From NCBI GenBank assembly GCA_017615245.1, contig JAGAAL010000054.1:1-39860 (forward strand): a DNA stretch of 39,860 nt, read 5' to 3'. The DNA is from Bacteroidaceae bacterium (GTDB lineage: Bacteria > Bacteroidota > Bacteroidia > Bacteroidales > Bacteroidaceae). Positions 25,791 to 32,355 of this stretch are shown here, one piece after another (position 1 is the stretch's first letter; every line of letters starts with the position of its first letter). The notes beneath the pieces were generated by a model. It worked only from the letters and a program-made list of their open reading frames with translations. It had not been told where the DNA came from and did not search any database. The position numbers and the translations under genes are program-made.

Positions 25791-27676
25791 AACACGGATT
25801 AATCATATTGGTGTGCCTTCTGTTGGGAGGATTCGTGAGGTCGGAAGCCCAGACATCACTTCGTGTGCAACGACTGCATCAAGGGTTTACCATCTCGAAA
25901 GAGCTGGAGGGGCGCGAAGTGCTGCTCGCTTATTCTGAGACGGGCGATTTCGACAAAGCGATGGAGACAGACACCCTGTTCCGCAAGGTGATGGACACAT
26001 TCAACAAGCAAACCAAACTGAGAGGCCCTCGACTCAATGCTGCTCCGGAATTGCCTGAAGCGGTTGAGCCACTTTGTACTGATGCATGGACACAAGATGC
26101 CCCATATCATAACCTCACCCCTATCGTCGACAGTACACATTGCAAGACGGGATGTGTGGCTACTGCGATGTCGCAGGTGATGTATTATTACAAATACCCC
26201 AAACAAGGCTCAGGCAGTCACACCTATTCCGACGTGAAAGGATGCAAGGAAACACTCACAGCCGATTTCTCTGCCCATACATACGAATGGGACTATATGC
26301 TCGACTCGTATGCAGGCATCAACTACAGCGAACGTCAGGCACAGGCTGTTGCCCTGCTGGCGAGTGATTGCGGCATCAGTGTTGAGATGCAATACGGAGT
26401 GGAAGCCAGCGGAGCAGAATCAATCAGACAGCCATACGCACTCTTCAACTATTTTGGTTACGACCCAGGTATGCGAACCATTTATCGCGACTTCTATTCA
26501 CGCAGCGAACTTCACACCATCATCCGCAACGAACTGGCTGAGCATCGTCCTGTGCTTTGCAGCGCACACGATACGGGAGGCGGACATGCGTTTGTCATCG
26601 ACGGATACGACAACCAAGGCCTCTATCACATCAACTGGGGATGGGGCGGATGGTGCGACGGATACTACAACATCGACTACATGAATCCCGACCAGCCGGA
26701 ATGGAACCATGATCCGAACCGCCGTGAAAAAGGGATGAATTACTTCCAAACGTTCACAACAGGAATCCAACCATATCAGCCAGGAACGCAATCAGTCGAA
26801 ACACATGAGTATGCCTTCTCGCATCTGGAACTCAAACCCGACTCCGCCCTAATTGTGCACCATCTCAGCAACATAGGTTGGAATCAGCACGAAGGGCGAG
26901 TAGTGCTGGCCGTAACAGGTACAGAAAGCGAGGAAATGGTGAAGGTGGTGTATGACTACAATCGGCTGTTCGAACTCGAAGAGTTTGAAGACACAACCTA
27001 CACAGACACCATCCTACTCACCACTATCATGCCACAGCTGTCGGGGCTGAAGGATGCCACCTACCGGCTGATGCCTATGTTTGAGGATAACGGAACGTGG
27101 CAACGTGCACGCACGATGTGCGGTACACCTTATTATATATATATAGACAAACAAGGTGGGGACATCCGTCTGCGAGAAGCCCAAGGTGCGCTGGAACATC
27201 TGGAACTCATCGACCTGCAATTTCCCGATACCGTCACACGTGGCACGTATGCACCTTGCGACATCACCATCACCAACAACAGCGACGATGAGTACTGCGG
27301 ACGTATCTTCATCACCAACGAATCGAACCAGACACCAAGCGGCTATCAACTGCTGGCATCCGTAGGATTGTATCTCGAACCACATACGACTGAAACCATC
27401 GATTTCAAATACATCTACATCAGTAGCCGATTGAGCGACACGATACGTGTCCATGTGCTCTACGACATCGACCTCTTTACCGACAGCCTCATCGTATTCG
27501 ACCAGATGAAAGAAGTCAGAGTAGTAGATCAATCGAGCAGCATTAAGTTGCCAACGATGGCAGCACGGTCAAAACGACTGTACGACCCTGCTGGTAGACC
27601 TGTGAACCAATTATTACCTCACCAGATAATCATCAGCGAAGATGGAAAAAAGAGAAGCATTCAAAATGTTCCTTAA
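25787..27676 (+). CDS. Secreted C10 family cysteine protease (streptopain-like)
   Basis: 629 residues: signal peptide (to about residue 22), a propeptide (about 23-95), and a C10 peptidase domain (about 95-325). That domain has nucleophile Cys123 in KTGCVATAMSQVMYYYKYP, His267 in GGGHAFVIDGYD and the NWGWGG block. A C-terminal region of about 300 residues follows, with beta-sandwich character (TRGTYAPCDITITNNSDDEY). The end (RLYDPAGRPVNQLLPHQIII) resembles the Tyr-Asp-x-x-Gly-Arg tail common on secreted Bacteroidota proteins. The family includes SpeB and the Prevotella interpain. Its last 35 bp overlap the mutarotase gene. Confidence 0.9.
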   Translation: MKHGLIILVCLLLGGFVRSEAQTSLRVQRLHQGFTISKELEGREVLLAYSETGDFDKAMETDTLFRKVMDTFNKQTKLRGPRLNAAPELPEAVEPLCTDAWTQDAPYHNLTPIVDSTHCKTGCVATAMSQVMYYYKYPKQGSGSHTYSDVKGCKETLTADFSAHTYEWDYMLDSYAGINYSERQAQAVALLASDCGISVEMQYGVEASGAESIRQPYALFNYFGYDPGMRTIYRDFYSRSELHTIIRNELAEHRPVLCSAHDTGGGHAFVIDGYDNQGLYHINWGWGGWCDGYYNIDYMNPDQPEWNHDPNRREKGMNYFQTFTTGIQPYQPGTQSVETHEYAFSHLELKPDSALIVHHLSNIGWNQHEGRVVLAVTGTESEEMVKVVYDYNRLFELEEFEDTTYTDTILLTTIMPQLSGLKDATYRLMPMFEDNGTWQRARTMCGTPYYIYIDKQGGDIRLREAQGALEHLELIDLQFPDTVTRGTYAPCDITITNNSDDEYCGRIFITNESNQTPSGYQLLASVGLYLEPHTTETIDFKYIYISSRLSDTIRVHVLYDIDLFTDSLIVFDQMKEVRVVDQSSSIKLPTMAARSKRLYDPAGRPVNQLLPHQIIISEDGKKRSIQNVP

Positions 27677-27959
27677 GCCTGGCTTCAAGGACGAATACAA
27701 ACGACGCCACGCTGCTTTGTGGCCAGAGATGAAACAACTGCTCCACGACGGAGGTGTGTATGACTACAGCATCTGGCTCGACGAAGACACCAACACCCTG
27801 TTTGCCTGTCAGAAGACAAAAGGCGAAGGCAGCAGTCAGGATATGGGCAATCTGGAAATCGTACAACGATGGTGGGCCTATATGGCAGACATCATGGAAA
27901 CCAATCCTGACAACTCCCCTATCTCCATTCCGCTGCCCGAAATGTTCCATATGGACTGA
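27642..27959 (+). CDS. rhaM: L-rhamnose mutarotase
   Basis: Interconverts alpha and beta anomers of L-rhamnose, easing its entry into catabolism. The 105 residues fit the family exactly: AFKMFLKPGFKDEYKRRHAALWPEM contains the catalytic His region, and EIVQRWWAYMADIMETNPDNSP is the conserved C-terminal block. The ATG at 27642 lies inside the end of the protease gene (35-bp overlap in another frame); the family length supports this start. A rhamnose enzyme following a rhamnogalacturonan acetylesterase is the best clue that the operon deals with pectin. No other rhamnose catabolic genes are in the window. Confidence 0.92.
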   Translation: MEKREAFKMFLKPGFKDEYKRRHAALWPEMKQLLHDGGVYDYSIWLDEDTNTLFACQKTKGEGSSQDMGNLEIVQRWWAYMADIMETNPDNSPISIPLPEMFHMD

Positions 27960-27971
27960 CGATACAGGCAT

Positions 27972-27996
27972 ATTTGCTATCATTTTTATAGCAAAT
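27972..27996 (+). terminator. Hairpin after rhaM
   Basis: ATTTGCTAT (27972-27980) pairs with ATAGCAAAT (27988-27996), a perfect 9-bp stem with a T-rich 7-nt loop, 12 bp after the rhaM stop. The T-run afterwards is weak (cacttgtttt). Confidence 0.6.
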
Positions 27997-28041
27997 CACT
28001 TGTTTTGCCAACAAAATGATGCTTAATTGAAATTTTTTGCT

Positions 28042-28049
28042 TACATTTG
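28042..28049 (+). promoter_or_regulatory. Promoter -7 element for ilvE
   Basis: TACATTTG, 34 bp before the ATG at 28084. No matching TTG box at 19-20 bp upstream. Confidence 0.5.
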
Positions 28050-28083
28050 CAGTTCGAAACAAACAACTTAAATACATAACAAC

Positions 28084-29100
28084 ATGATGGATTGGTCAAA
28101 CATAGGTTTTGGTTACAACAAAACCGATTACAATGTCCGTTGCTATTACAGAGACGGCAAATGGGGTGAGATTGAAACTTGTAGTGAAGAGACAATTCCT
28201 CTCCACATGGCAGCTACTTGTCTGCACTATGGTCAGGAAGCTTTCGAAGGACTGAAGGCATACCGCTGTCCTGACGGCAAGGTGCGCGTGTTCCGTATGG
28301 ATGAGAACGCAGCTCGATTGCAGTCAACATGCCGCGGCATTCTGATGCCTGAAGTTCCAACAGAACTATTCGAAGAGATGGTTAGGAAAGTAGTGACCCT
28401 GAACCAACGCTTTATTCCTCCATACGAAAGCGGTGCTACACTCTACATCCGTCCGCTGATGATTGGTATCAGCGCTCAGGTAGGTGTGCATCCTGCATCC
28501 GAATACCTCATACTGATGTTCGTAACCCCTGTAGGTCCTTACTTCAAGGGAGGATTTGCAGCTAACCCATACGTGATTATTCGTGAGTTCGACCGCTCTG
28601 CACCATTGGGTACAGGTATCTATAAAGTGGGCGGCAACTATGCTGCCAGCCTGCGTGCCAACAAGATGGCGCACGATCTGGGGTACAGTTGCGAGTTCTA
28701 TCTCGACGCCAAAGAGAAAAAATATATGGATGAATGTGGTGCCGCCAACTTCTTTGGCATCAAAAACAACACATACGTCACACCAAAGTCGACCAGCATC
28801 CTGCCATCTATCACCAACAAGAGTCTGATGCAGTTGGCAGAGGATCTGGGCATGAAGGTAGAACGCCGTCAAATTCCAGAGGAAGAACTGGCCACCTTCG
28901 AGGAAGCAGGAGCTTGCGGCACAGCTGCGGTGATTTCTCCAATCGCTAAAATCGATGACTTGGAAACCAAACAGAGTTTTGTGTTCTCAGAGGACGGAAA
29001 ACCAGGTCCAATTTGCACAAAACTGTATAATAAACTACGCGGTATCCAATACGGCACCGAACCCGACATTCATGGGTGGACGACCGTGATTCTCGAATAA
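28084..29100 (+). CDS. ilvE: Branched-chain amino acid aminotransferase
   Basis: Last step of valine, leucine and isoleucine synthesis and first step of their breakdown. 338 residues of fold-type IV PLP enzyme: HYGQEAFEGLKAYRCPDGKVRVFR, YIRPLMIG, the PLP lysine at about Lys181 in GTGIYKVGGNYAAS, and MDECGAANFFGI with GACGTAAVISPI in the C-terminal half. Length and motifs are those of the longer BCAT group. An ATG at 28087 is an alternative start. It stands alone between two small intergenic regions. Confidence 0.95.
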   Translation: MMDWSNIGFGYNKTDYNVRCYYRDGKWGEIETCSEETIPLHMAATCLHYGQEAFEGLKAYRCPDGKVRVFRMDENAARLQSTCRGILMPEVPTELFEEMVRKVVTLNQRFIPPYESGATLYIRPLMIGISAQVGVHPASEYLILMFVTPVGPYFKGGFAANPYVIIREFDRSAPLGTGIYKVGGNYAASLRANKMAHDLGYSCEFYLDAKEKKYMDECGAANFFGIKNNTYVTPKSTSILPSITNKSLMQLAEDLGMKVERRQIPEEELATFEEAGACGTAAVISPIAKIDDLETKQSFVFSEDGKPGPICTKLYNKLRGIQYGTEPDIHGWTTVILE

Positions 29101-29191
29101 AAAGAATAAGGGAAAGGTGTTTTTCTGGGTGTGCACGGAAACATGTGTTATAAAACATAAAGAAAGTCATGCCCGAATGGATAAAATGCAC

Positions 29192-29199
29192 TACCTTTG
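29192..29199 (+). promoter_or_regulatory. Promoter -7 element without a downstream gene
   Basis: TACCTTTG, a full consensus match, pointing right into an intergenic stretch with no plus-strand gene. It would start a short RNA that ends at the hairpins at 29252-29319. No clear TTG box is present. Confidence 0.45.
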
Positions 29200-29204
29200 C
29201 ACCA

Positions 29205-29320
29205 TCCTAAAAACAATCTTTTTACCTTAAAAAAATTAATACTTATTGAGTAGGGAGAGACGTTCGTGACGAACCACTCTCCCTAATTGCTATAAAGAAA
29301 GCCGCGCAACGCGGCTTTCC
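29205..29320 (+). ncRNA. Candidate small RNA downstream of ilvE
   Basis: About 115 nt between the TACCTTTG element and a GC-rich terminator. It holds an unstructured A/T-rich 5' part and a two-step hairpin: AGGGAGAG (29252-29259) with CTCTCCCT (29277-29284), enclosing GTTCG (29262-29266) and CGAAC (29270-29274). The hairpin at 29297-29319 closes it. No open frame of useful length is present. It could instead be the untranslated end of the convergent gene. Confidence 0.35.
29297..29319. terminator. Terminator of the hexapeptide-repeat protein gene (possibly bidirectional)
   Basis: GAAAGCCGCG (29297-29306) pairs perfectly with CGCGGCTTTC (29310-29319) around CAA. On the minus strand the stem ends in GGCTTTCTTTATA, a good terminator tail for the gene ending at 29347. 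Confidence 0.8.
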
Positions 29321-29346
29321 TGTAATTGATGAAGACTTTCGAAAGT

Positions 29347-30249
29347 TTATCTAACCATTACTTTCTTTCCGTCAACAACATAGATACCAGACTTGGTGGG
29401 CTGACCAGTAACCTTTGTACCGTCGAGTGAATACCAAGTGCTGGCAGCATCGTCCTTCTCTACTCCGCCGATGCCTGCAGCGATACCTTCTTCAGATGCA
29501 GGTGCTGTAACCTGAGGCTCTTCTGCCTTTTCTTCGCCCTTGCGTACGAGCTTCACGAACATGCCTCTGTCACGCTCCAAGTGGGACATCCAATGATATT
29601 CGCGATGGTTCAGTACTTCACTAAAGTTCTCCTTATAATCCTCTCTAACAATTCTGATCGCCTTGTCGCGTGCTACAAACTGCTCATGCTGTGCCTTCAT
29701 CTCTGTCAGTTCAGCCTCTGTTGGCTTCTCTGCTCTCGGACCTCTACGAGTATCCGGCTTGAAAGTTACAGGGTTCGCTTCTTCTGCTGCTTTCACATCA
29801 GCACGATAGGCGGTAAAGATAGGAGCAAAAGCTTCTGCCTTCTCGCTATCGAGATGCAGACGACGTGCAAAGCGCTCAGCTACCTCTTCGTCAGTAAGTG
29901 GTACTACAACAAATTCATCACTTCCTGGATGTGGACGGAATCCCTGTGGACCGCGAGGAGCGCGGAAACCTGGTCCTGGAAAATCCTTTGGAGCTTCGAA
30001 GCCTTTAGGAGCACGAAAGCCTTCTGGAGCTTTGAAATCTTTTGGAGCTTCAAAATTCTTAGGTGCACGGAAACCTTCTGGAGCCTTGAAATCCTTTGGT
30101 GCTTGGAACTCCGGCATTCCTTGAGGTGCAAAGAAATGACCTTGTGGGCCGTGGAACTCACGTGGGCCACGCGGTCCCTGTGGTGGTTGGGCGCTTGCTG
30201 CACCTACCATCAACAATAATGCTACTGCAAAAAGTAAAATTCTCTTCAT
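29347..30249 (-). CDS. Secreted hexapeptide-repeat protein with CpxP/Spy-like middle and sorting-type C-terminal tail
   Basis: 300 residues from the ATG at 30249, which gives the signal peptide MKRILLFAVALLLMVGAASAQ. Residues 22-115 are Pro-rich, with at least seven hexapeptide repeats of the form A-P-K/E-D/G/N-F-K/R/E, flanked by GPRGPREF-type segments. Residues about 125-240 are helical and charged (PLTDEEVAERFARRLHLDSE, FAPIFTAYRADVKAAEE) and recall periplasmic CpxP/Spy or DUF4890 helices. The last 30 residues (WYSLDGTKV, then GIYVVDGKKVMVR) are the tail common on exported Prevotella proteins. The function is unknown. The family calls for the middle part are tentative. Confidence 0.75.
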   Translation of the reverse strand: MKRILLFAVALLLMVGAASAQPPQGPRGPREFHGPQGHFFAPQGMPEFQAPKDFKAPEGFRAPKNFEAPKDFKAPEGFRAPKGFEAPKDFPGPGFRAPRGPQGFRPHPGSDEFVVVPLTDEEVAERFARRLHLDSEKAEAFAPIFTAYRADVKAAEEANPVTFKPDTRRGPRAEKPTEAELTEMKAQHEQFVARDKAIRIVREDYKENFSEVLNHREYHWMSHLERDRGMFVKLVRKGEEKAEEPQVTAPASEEGIAAGIGGVEKDDAASTWYSLDGTKVTGQPTKSGIYVVDGKKVMVR

Positions 30250-30513
30250 GGTCAAACGTTTGAATGAATGTGTAATTTGAGTAAATAAATTGTTAATCTC
30301 TCTCTGGCGCACTTCTCTTTCCACGTCTTTTAGACTAAGAAAAGTGGAAAAAGTAAAGTCGGGTGTGTAAAAAAAATGATAATTAAAGAAACTTTGTTCG
30401 ACATAATCAATTAAAAGACTGAAAATTTGAAAAAACTCTTAGCTCTTAACTCTTTATTCTTATCTTTTTTCATTTTTTTCTTAACTATTAACTCCTAATT
30501 CTTAATTTATTCG
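30250..30513. other. Intergenic stretch, low complexity, no gene seen
   Basis: 264 bp between the minus-strand secreted protein and the tRNA promoter. The right half (30417-30508) is low-complexity sequence made of variants of aactcttaa and tttatttt. I see no gene, tRNA or clear promoter for the minus-strand gene here. Confidence 0.6.
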
Positions 30514-30521
30514 TACCTTTG
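30514..30521 (+). promoter_or_regulatory. Promoter -7 element for tRNA-Leu(UAA)
   Basis: TACCTTTG, 60 bp before the mature tRNA 5' end. Confidence 0.5.
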
Positions 30522-30580
30522 CAACCGCAAAAGCAGCTGCGAAACTGCTAATCGTAGTTTTGTCTGTTGCAAATCAGGCT

Positions 30581-30667
30581 GCCGAAATGGTGGAATGGTA
30601 GACACGAGGGACTTAAAATCCCTTGGCCATAACGGCTGTGTGGGTTCGAGTCCCACTTTCGGTACCA
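30581..30667 (+). tRNA. tRNA-Leu (anticodon TAA), with encoded CCA
   Basis: 87 nt including CCA: acceptor GCCGAAA/TTTCGGT, D arm with GGAATGGTAGAC, anticodon stem AGGGA/TCCCT with loop CTTAAAA, long variable arm (TTGGCCATAACGGCTG region) and T arm GTGGG/CCCAC with TTCGAGT. It is the last core gene before the integrative element, so its 3' end is the probable attachment site. Confidence 0.96.
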
Positions 30668-30678
30668 ATGCCCTAAAA

Positions 30679-30711
30679 ATAGCACTCTGTAAGTCATTGA
30701 CTTGCAGGGTG
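30679..30711 (+). terminator. Long hairpin directly after tRNA-Leu(UAA)
   Basis: GCACTCTGTAAGTC pairs with GACTTGCAGGGTGT through 14 pairs (three of them G-T) around an ATT loop, followed by a T-rich run (atgtttttattttc). It is the likely terminator of the tRNA transcript and lies just inside the presumed element. Confidence 0.7.
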
Positions 30712-30797
30712 TTATGTTTTTATTTTCTTTTTCCCGTGCTCAATATTTTGCCAAAATTTAGCAAAAATCTCCATATCGACCGCAAATATGACGATTT

Positions 30798-30827
30798 TTG
30801 TTGCTTCCTTTTTTTTCTCTACCTTTG
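30798..30827 (+). promoter_or_regulatory. Promoter of the element's left-end leader RNA and first gene
   Basis: TTG (30798-30800), 19-bp spacer, TACCTTTG (30820-30827). Transcription should begin near 30833, at the 5' side of the long helix described for the leader RNA. Confidence 0.7.
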
Positions 30828-30830
30828 CGC

Positions 30831-30990
30831 TGCGTTCCCACATAAGCCGAAAAAAGGATAAGACGAAAAAGCGTAACGGCTGTTATGTCCTGACCCCGAA
30901 TCCTTTTCAAGCTTATATTCGGTGGGAACGCAACGGGATGTGCAGCCGTTTTTCTGTGCGGGGGTGCTCCAGCTCAACTGGAGCCATCAT
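30831..30990 (+). ncRNA. Structured leader RNA, pseudoknot-capable
   Basis: Within about 160 nt I see three strong helices. Helix A: TGCGTTCCCA (30831-30840) with TGGGAACGCA (30923-30932), 10 bp, extended either by CCGAA (30847-30851) with TTCGG (30918-30922) or by ATAAGC (30842-30847) with GCTTAT (30911-30916). Helix B: AACGGCTG (30875-30882) with CAGCCGTT (30943-30950), 8 bp, crossing helix A. Helix C: GCTCCAG (30966-30972) with CTGGAGC (30978-30984), 5-nt loop. It ends 15 nt before the ATG at 31006 and has no open frame of its own. It is either a cis-regulatory leader or an independent RNA. I cannot name a known class. Confidence 0.6.
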
Positions 30991-31005
30991 AAAAAAAGAA
31001 CAAAT

Positions 31006-31299
31006 ATGATACAGTTGACTTTTCCTGATAAATGTGTCACTTATGGCACATTCATTAATGACCTCGCCACGGCCTTGGTTCCGAAGCTTCTGGAAGCGAT
31101 GAAGAACCCAAGCGACATCATTTCCCAGAATCAAGCTTATAAGCTCTTCGGGCAGGGCAATATCCTCCGCTGGCGTAAACAAGGACTTGTACAGCCCTTA
31201 AGCAAGCGACCAGGCAAGATAGAATATAAACTGTCAGATTTGCGTATTCTCCAGCAGCGTAAACAGGATTATTTTGATTTTCCTGTCAAGTCCTGCTAA
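31006..31299 (+). CDS. Small HTH/excisionase-like protein of mobile elements
   Basis: 97 residues, MIQLTFPDKCVTYGTFIND onward. The ATG at 31006 is chosen over the GTG at 30922 because the earlier stretch is the structured RNA. The C-terminal half reads like a helix-turn-helix of the MerR or excisionase kind (SQNQAYKLFGQGNILRWRKQ, then RPGKIEYKLSDLRILQQRK). Similar small proteins are familiar from Bacteroidota integrative elements, usually left as hypothetical. As the first gene of the element, behind a structured leader, it may control excision or the element's expression; that is inference. Confidence 0.75.
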   Translation: MIQLTFPDKCVTYGTFINDLATALVPKLLEAMKNPSDIISQNQAYKLFGQGNILRWRKQGLVQPLSKRPGKIEYKLSDLRILQQRKQDYFDFPVKSC

Positions 31300-31364
31300 G
31301 TAATCAATCAACCAATAATTAATCAAGCCCCCAATGGAGCAGACAAAAAAAATCACAAAGGAGT

Positions 31365-31802
31365 ATGAAAACCCTACAAGAACTACAGAATCAAATTACA
31401 CCGCTGGAAAATTACGCCAGCGAGCTTCAGGATGCTCTTACCCAAGTAGCATTAGTCGATGACCTGGATGAAGATGGTAACAACATCTTCCCAGAAAAGA
31501 AAACAATCATTGAAACTATGGCGCAAGCTGTGCAGTTGATGAATGATGTGGCAGGTATAATCAACAGCTTGCCAGATCGGAAACAGCCAAAGATAGATAC
31601 CGGAAAGAAGGGATTTGATTTTGCTTTCTGGCAGAAAGCGGTCGAAAAGGACAATAAAGAACTTGGCGATGTACTTAATGCCATTGCCAGAACGCCAAAC
31701 GAACTTCAGGAAGACGATGCGATTTGGATGTTATCGGATATTGCCAACGCAAGAGAAACATTATCGTGCCTAAATAAAGAGTTCACTGAAGCGTTAAAAT
31801 GA
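31365..31802 (+). CDS. Small protein of unknown function
   Basis: 145 residues, unrecognised. It is mostly helical with an acidic N-terminal part (LENYASELQDALTQVALVDDLDE) and further helices around 40-140; no membrane segment, no Cys motif. It has a good Shine-Dalgarno sequence (AAAGGAG, 3-4 bp before the ATG), rare in this genome. It follows the HTH gene by 65 bp and is followed by a strong hairpin. Confidence 0.7.
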   Translation: MKTLQELQNQITPLENYASELQDALTQVALVDDLDEDGNNIFPEKKTIIETMAQAVQLMNDVAGIINSLPDRKQPKIDTGKKGFDFAFWQKAVEKDNKELGDVLNAIARTPNELQEDDAIWMLSDIANARETLSCLNKEFTEALK

Positions 31803-31822
31803 CCTTCAAAAGTCGTGTAAAA

Positions 31823-31855
31823 ACGTGTTTACGACTTTTCATGTCGTAAACATGT
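31823..31855 (+). terminator. Hairpin after the 145-residue protein gene
   Basis: ACGTGTTTACGAC (31823-31835) pairs with GTCGTAAACATGT (31843-31855), 12 Watson-Crick pairs plus one wobble, 7-nt loop. A long T-run begins 12 nt later. A terminator is most likely; an operator palindrome is possible. Confidence 0.65.
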
Positions 31856-31905
31856 TAATATATGACTTTTTTTCTTTTTATAGTGCTTATTTAACTGAAA
31901 AACAG

Positions 31906-31913
31906 TTCCTTTG
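31906..31913 (+). promoter_or_regulatory. Possible promoter -7 element before the HTH/integrase genes
   Basis: TTCCTTTG differs from TAnnTTTG at one position and lies 95 bp before the ATG at 32009. No good upstream box. Weak call. Confidence 0.3.
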
Positions 31914-32008
31914 CACTCGAGAAAAGAAAAGCAAAAATCGTGCAAAAAAGAAAGCACAGCTTTGCAGTATTAAAAAATATATTATTAATGTACCAAAATT
32001 AAAACATC

Positions 32009-32329
32009 ATGGATTCAACAAGCATCGAAGCAATCGTAAGAAACCTCGTACATGAGAGCGTGAAGGAGGAAGTTAAGAACATTCTCGACAGCCAGAAGGA
32101 AATTCTCACACTTCCTGAGGCTGCAGAACTGTTAGGTATGTCGAAGAGCTACCTGTATAAGCTCACTCAGGCACGAATCGTGCCGCACTACAAGCCCCTG
32201 GGAAAGATCCTGTATTTCGAACGTAGTGTGCTCCTGGACTGGATGCGTTCTTACAATGGCAAGTCCAAGGAGAGCATCGCAGCAACAGCGAACAACTACA
32301 TTGATCGCAAGCCACTCAACTTCGCATAA
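32009..32329 (+). CDS. Excisionase-family helix-turn-helix protein
   Basis: 106 residues. An N-terminal helix (about 1-32, MDSTSIEAIVRNLVHESVKEE) precedes an HTH_17 type winged domain at about 33-80: ILTLPEAAELLGMSKSYLYKLTQ, then VPHYKPLGKILYFERSVLLDWM, the standard DNA-binding turn and wing of Xis/AlpA-like proteins. The tail is polar. It sits 26 bp before the integrase, so it most likely acts in excision directionality or integrase control. Such proteins are standard partners of Bacteroidota tyrosine recombinases. Confidence 0.88.
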   Translation: MDSTSIEAIVRNLVHESVKEEVKNILDSQKEILTLPEAAELLGMSKSYLYKLTQARIVPHYKPLGKILYFERSVLLDWMRSYNGKSKESIAATANNYIDRKPLNFA

Positions 32330-32355
32330 TACCTATATATATAATAATAAGGTGT

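Noticed and set aside
30595-31009. Plus-strand frames over tRNA-Leu(UAA) and the leader
   Set aside because: They cover the tRNA, its terminator and the structured RNA, with no protein character.
31334-31468. Small frame starting MEQTKK before the 145-residue protein
   Set aside because: It runs mostly inside the larger gene in another frame and its ATG is poorly placed; the larger gene has a clear Shine-Dalgarno sequence.
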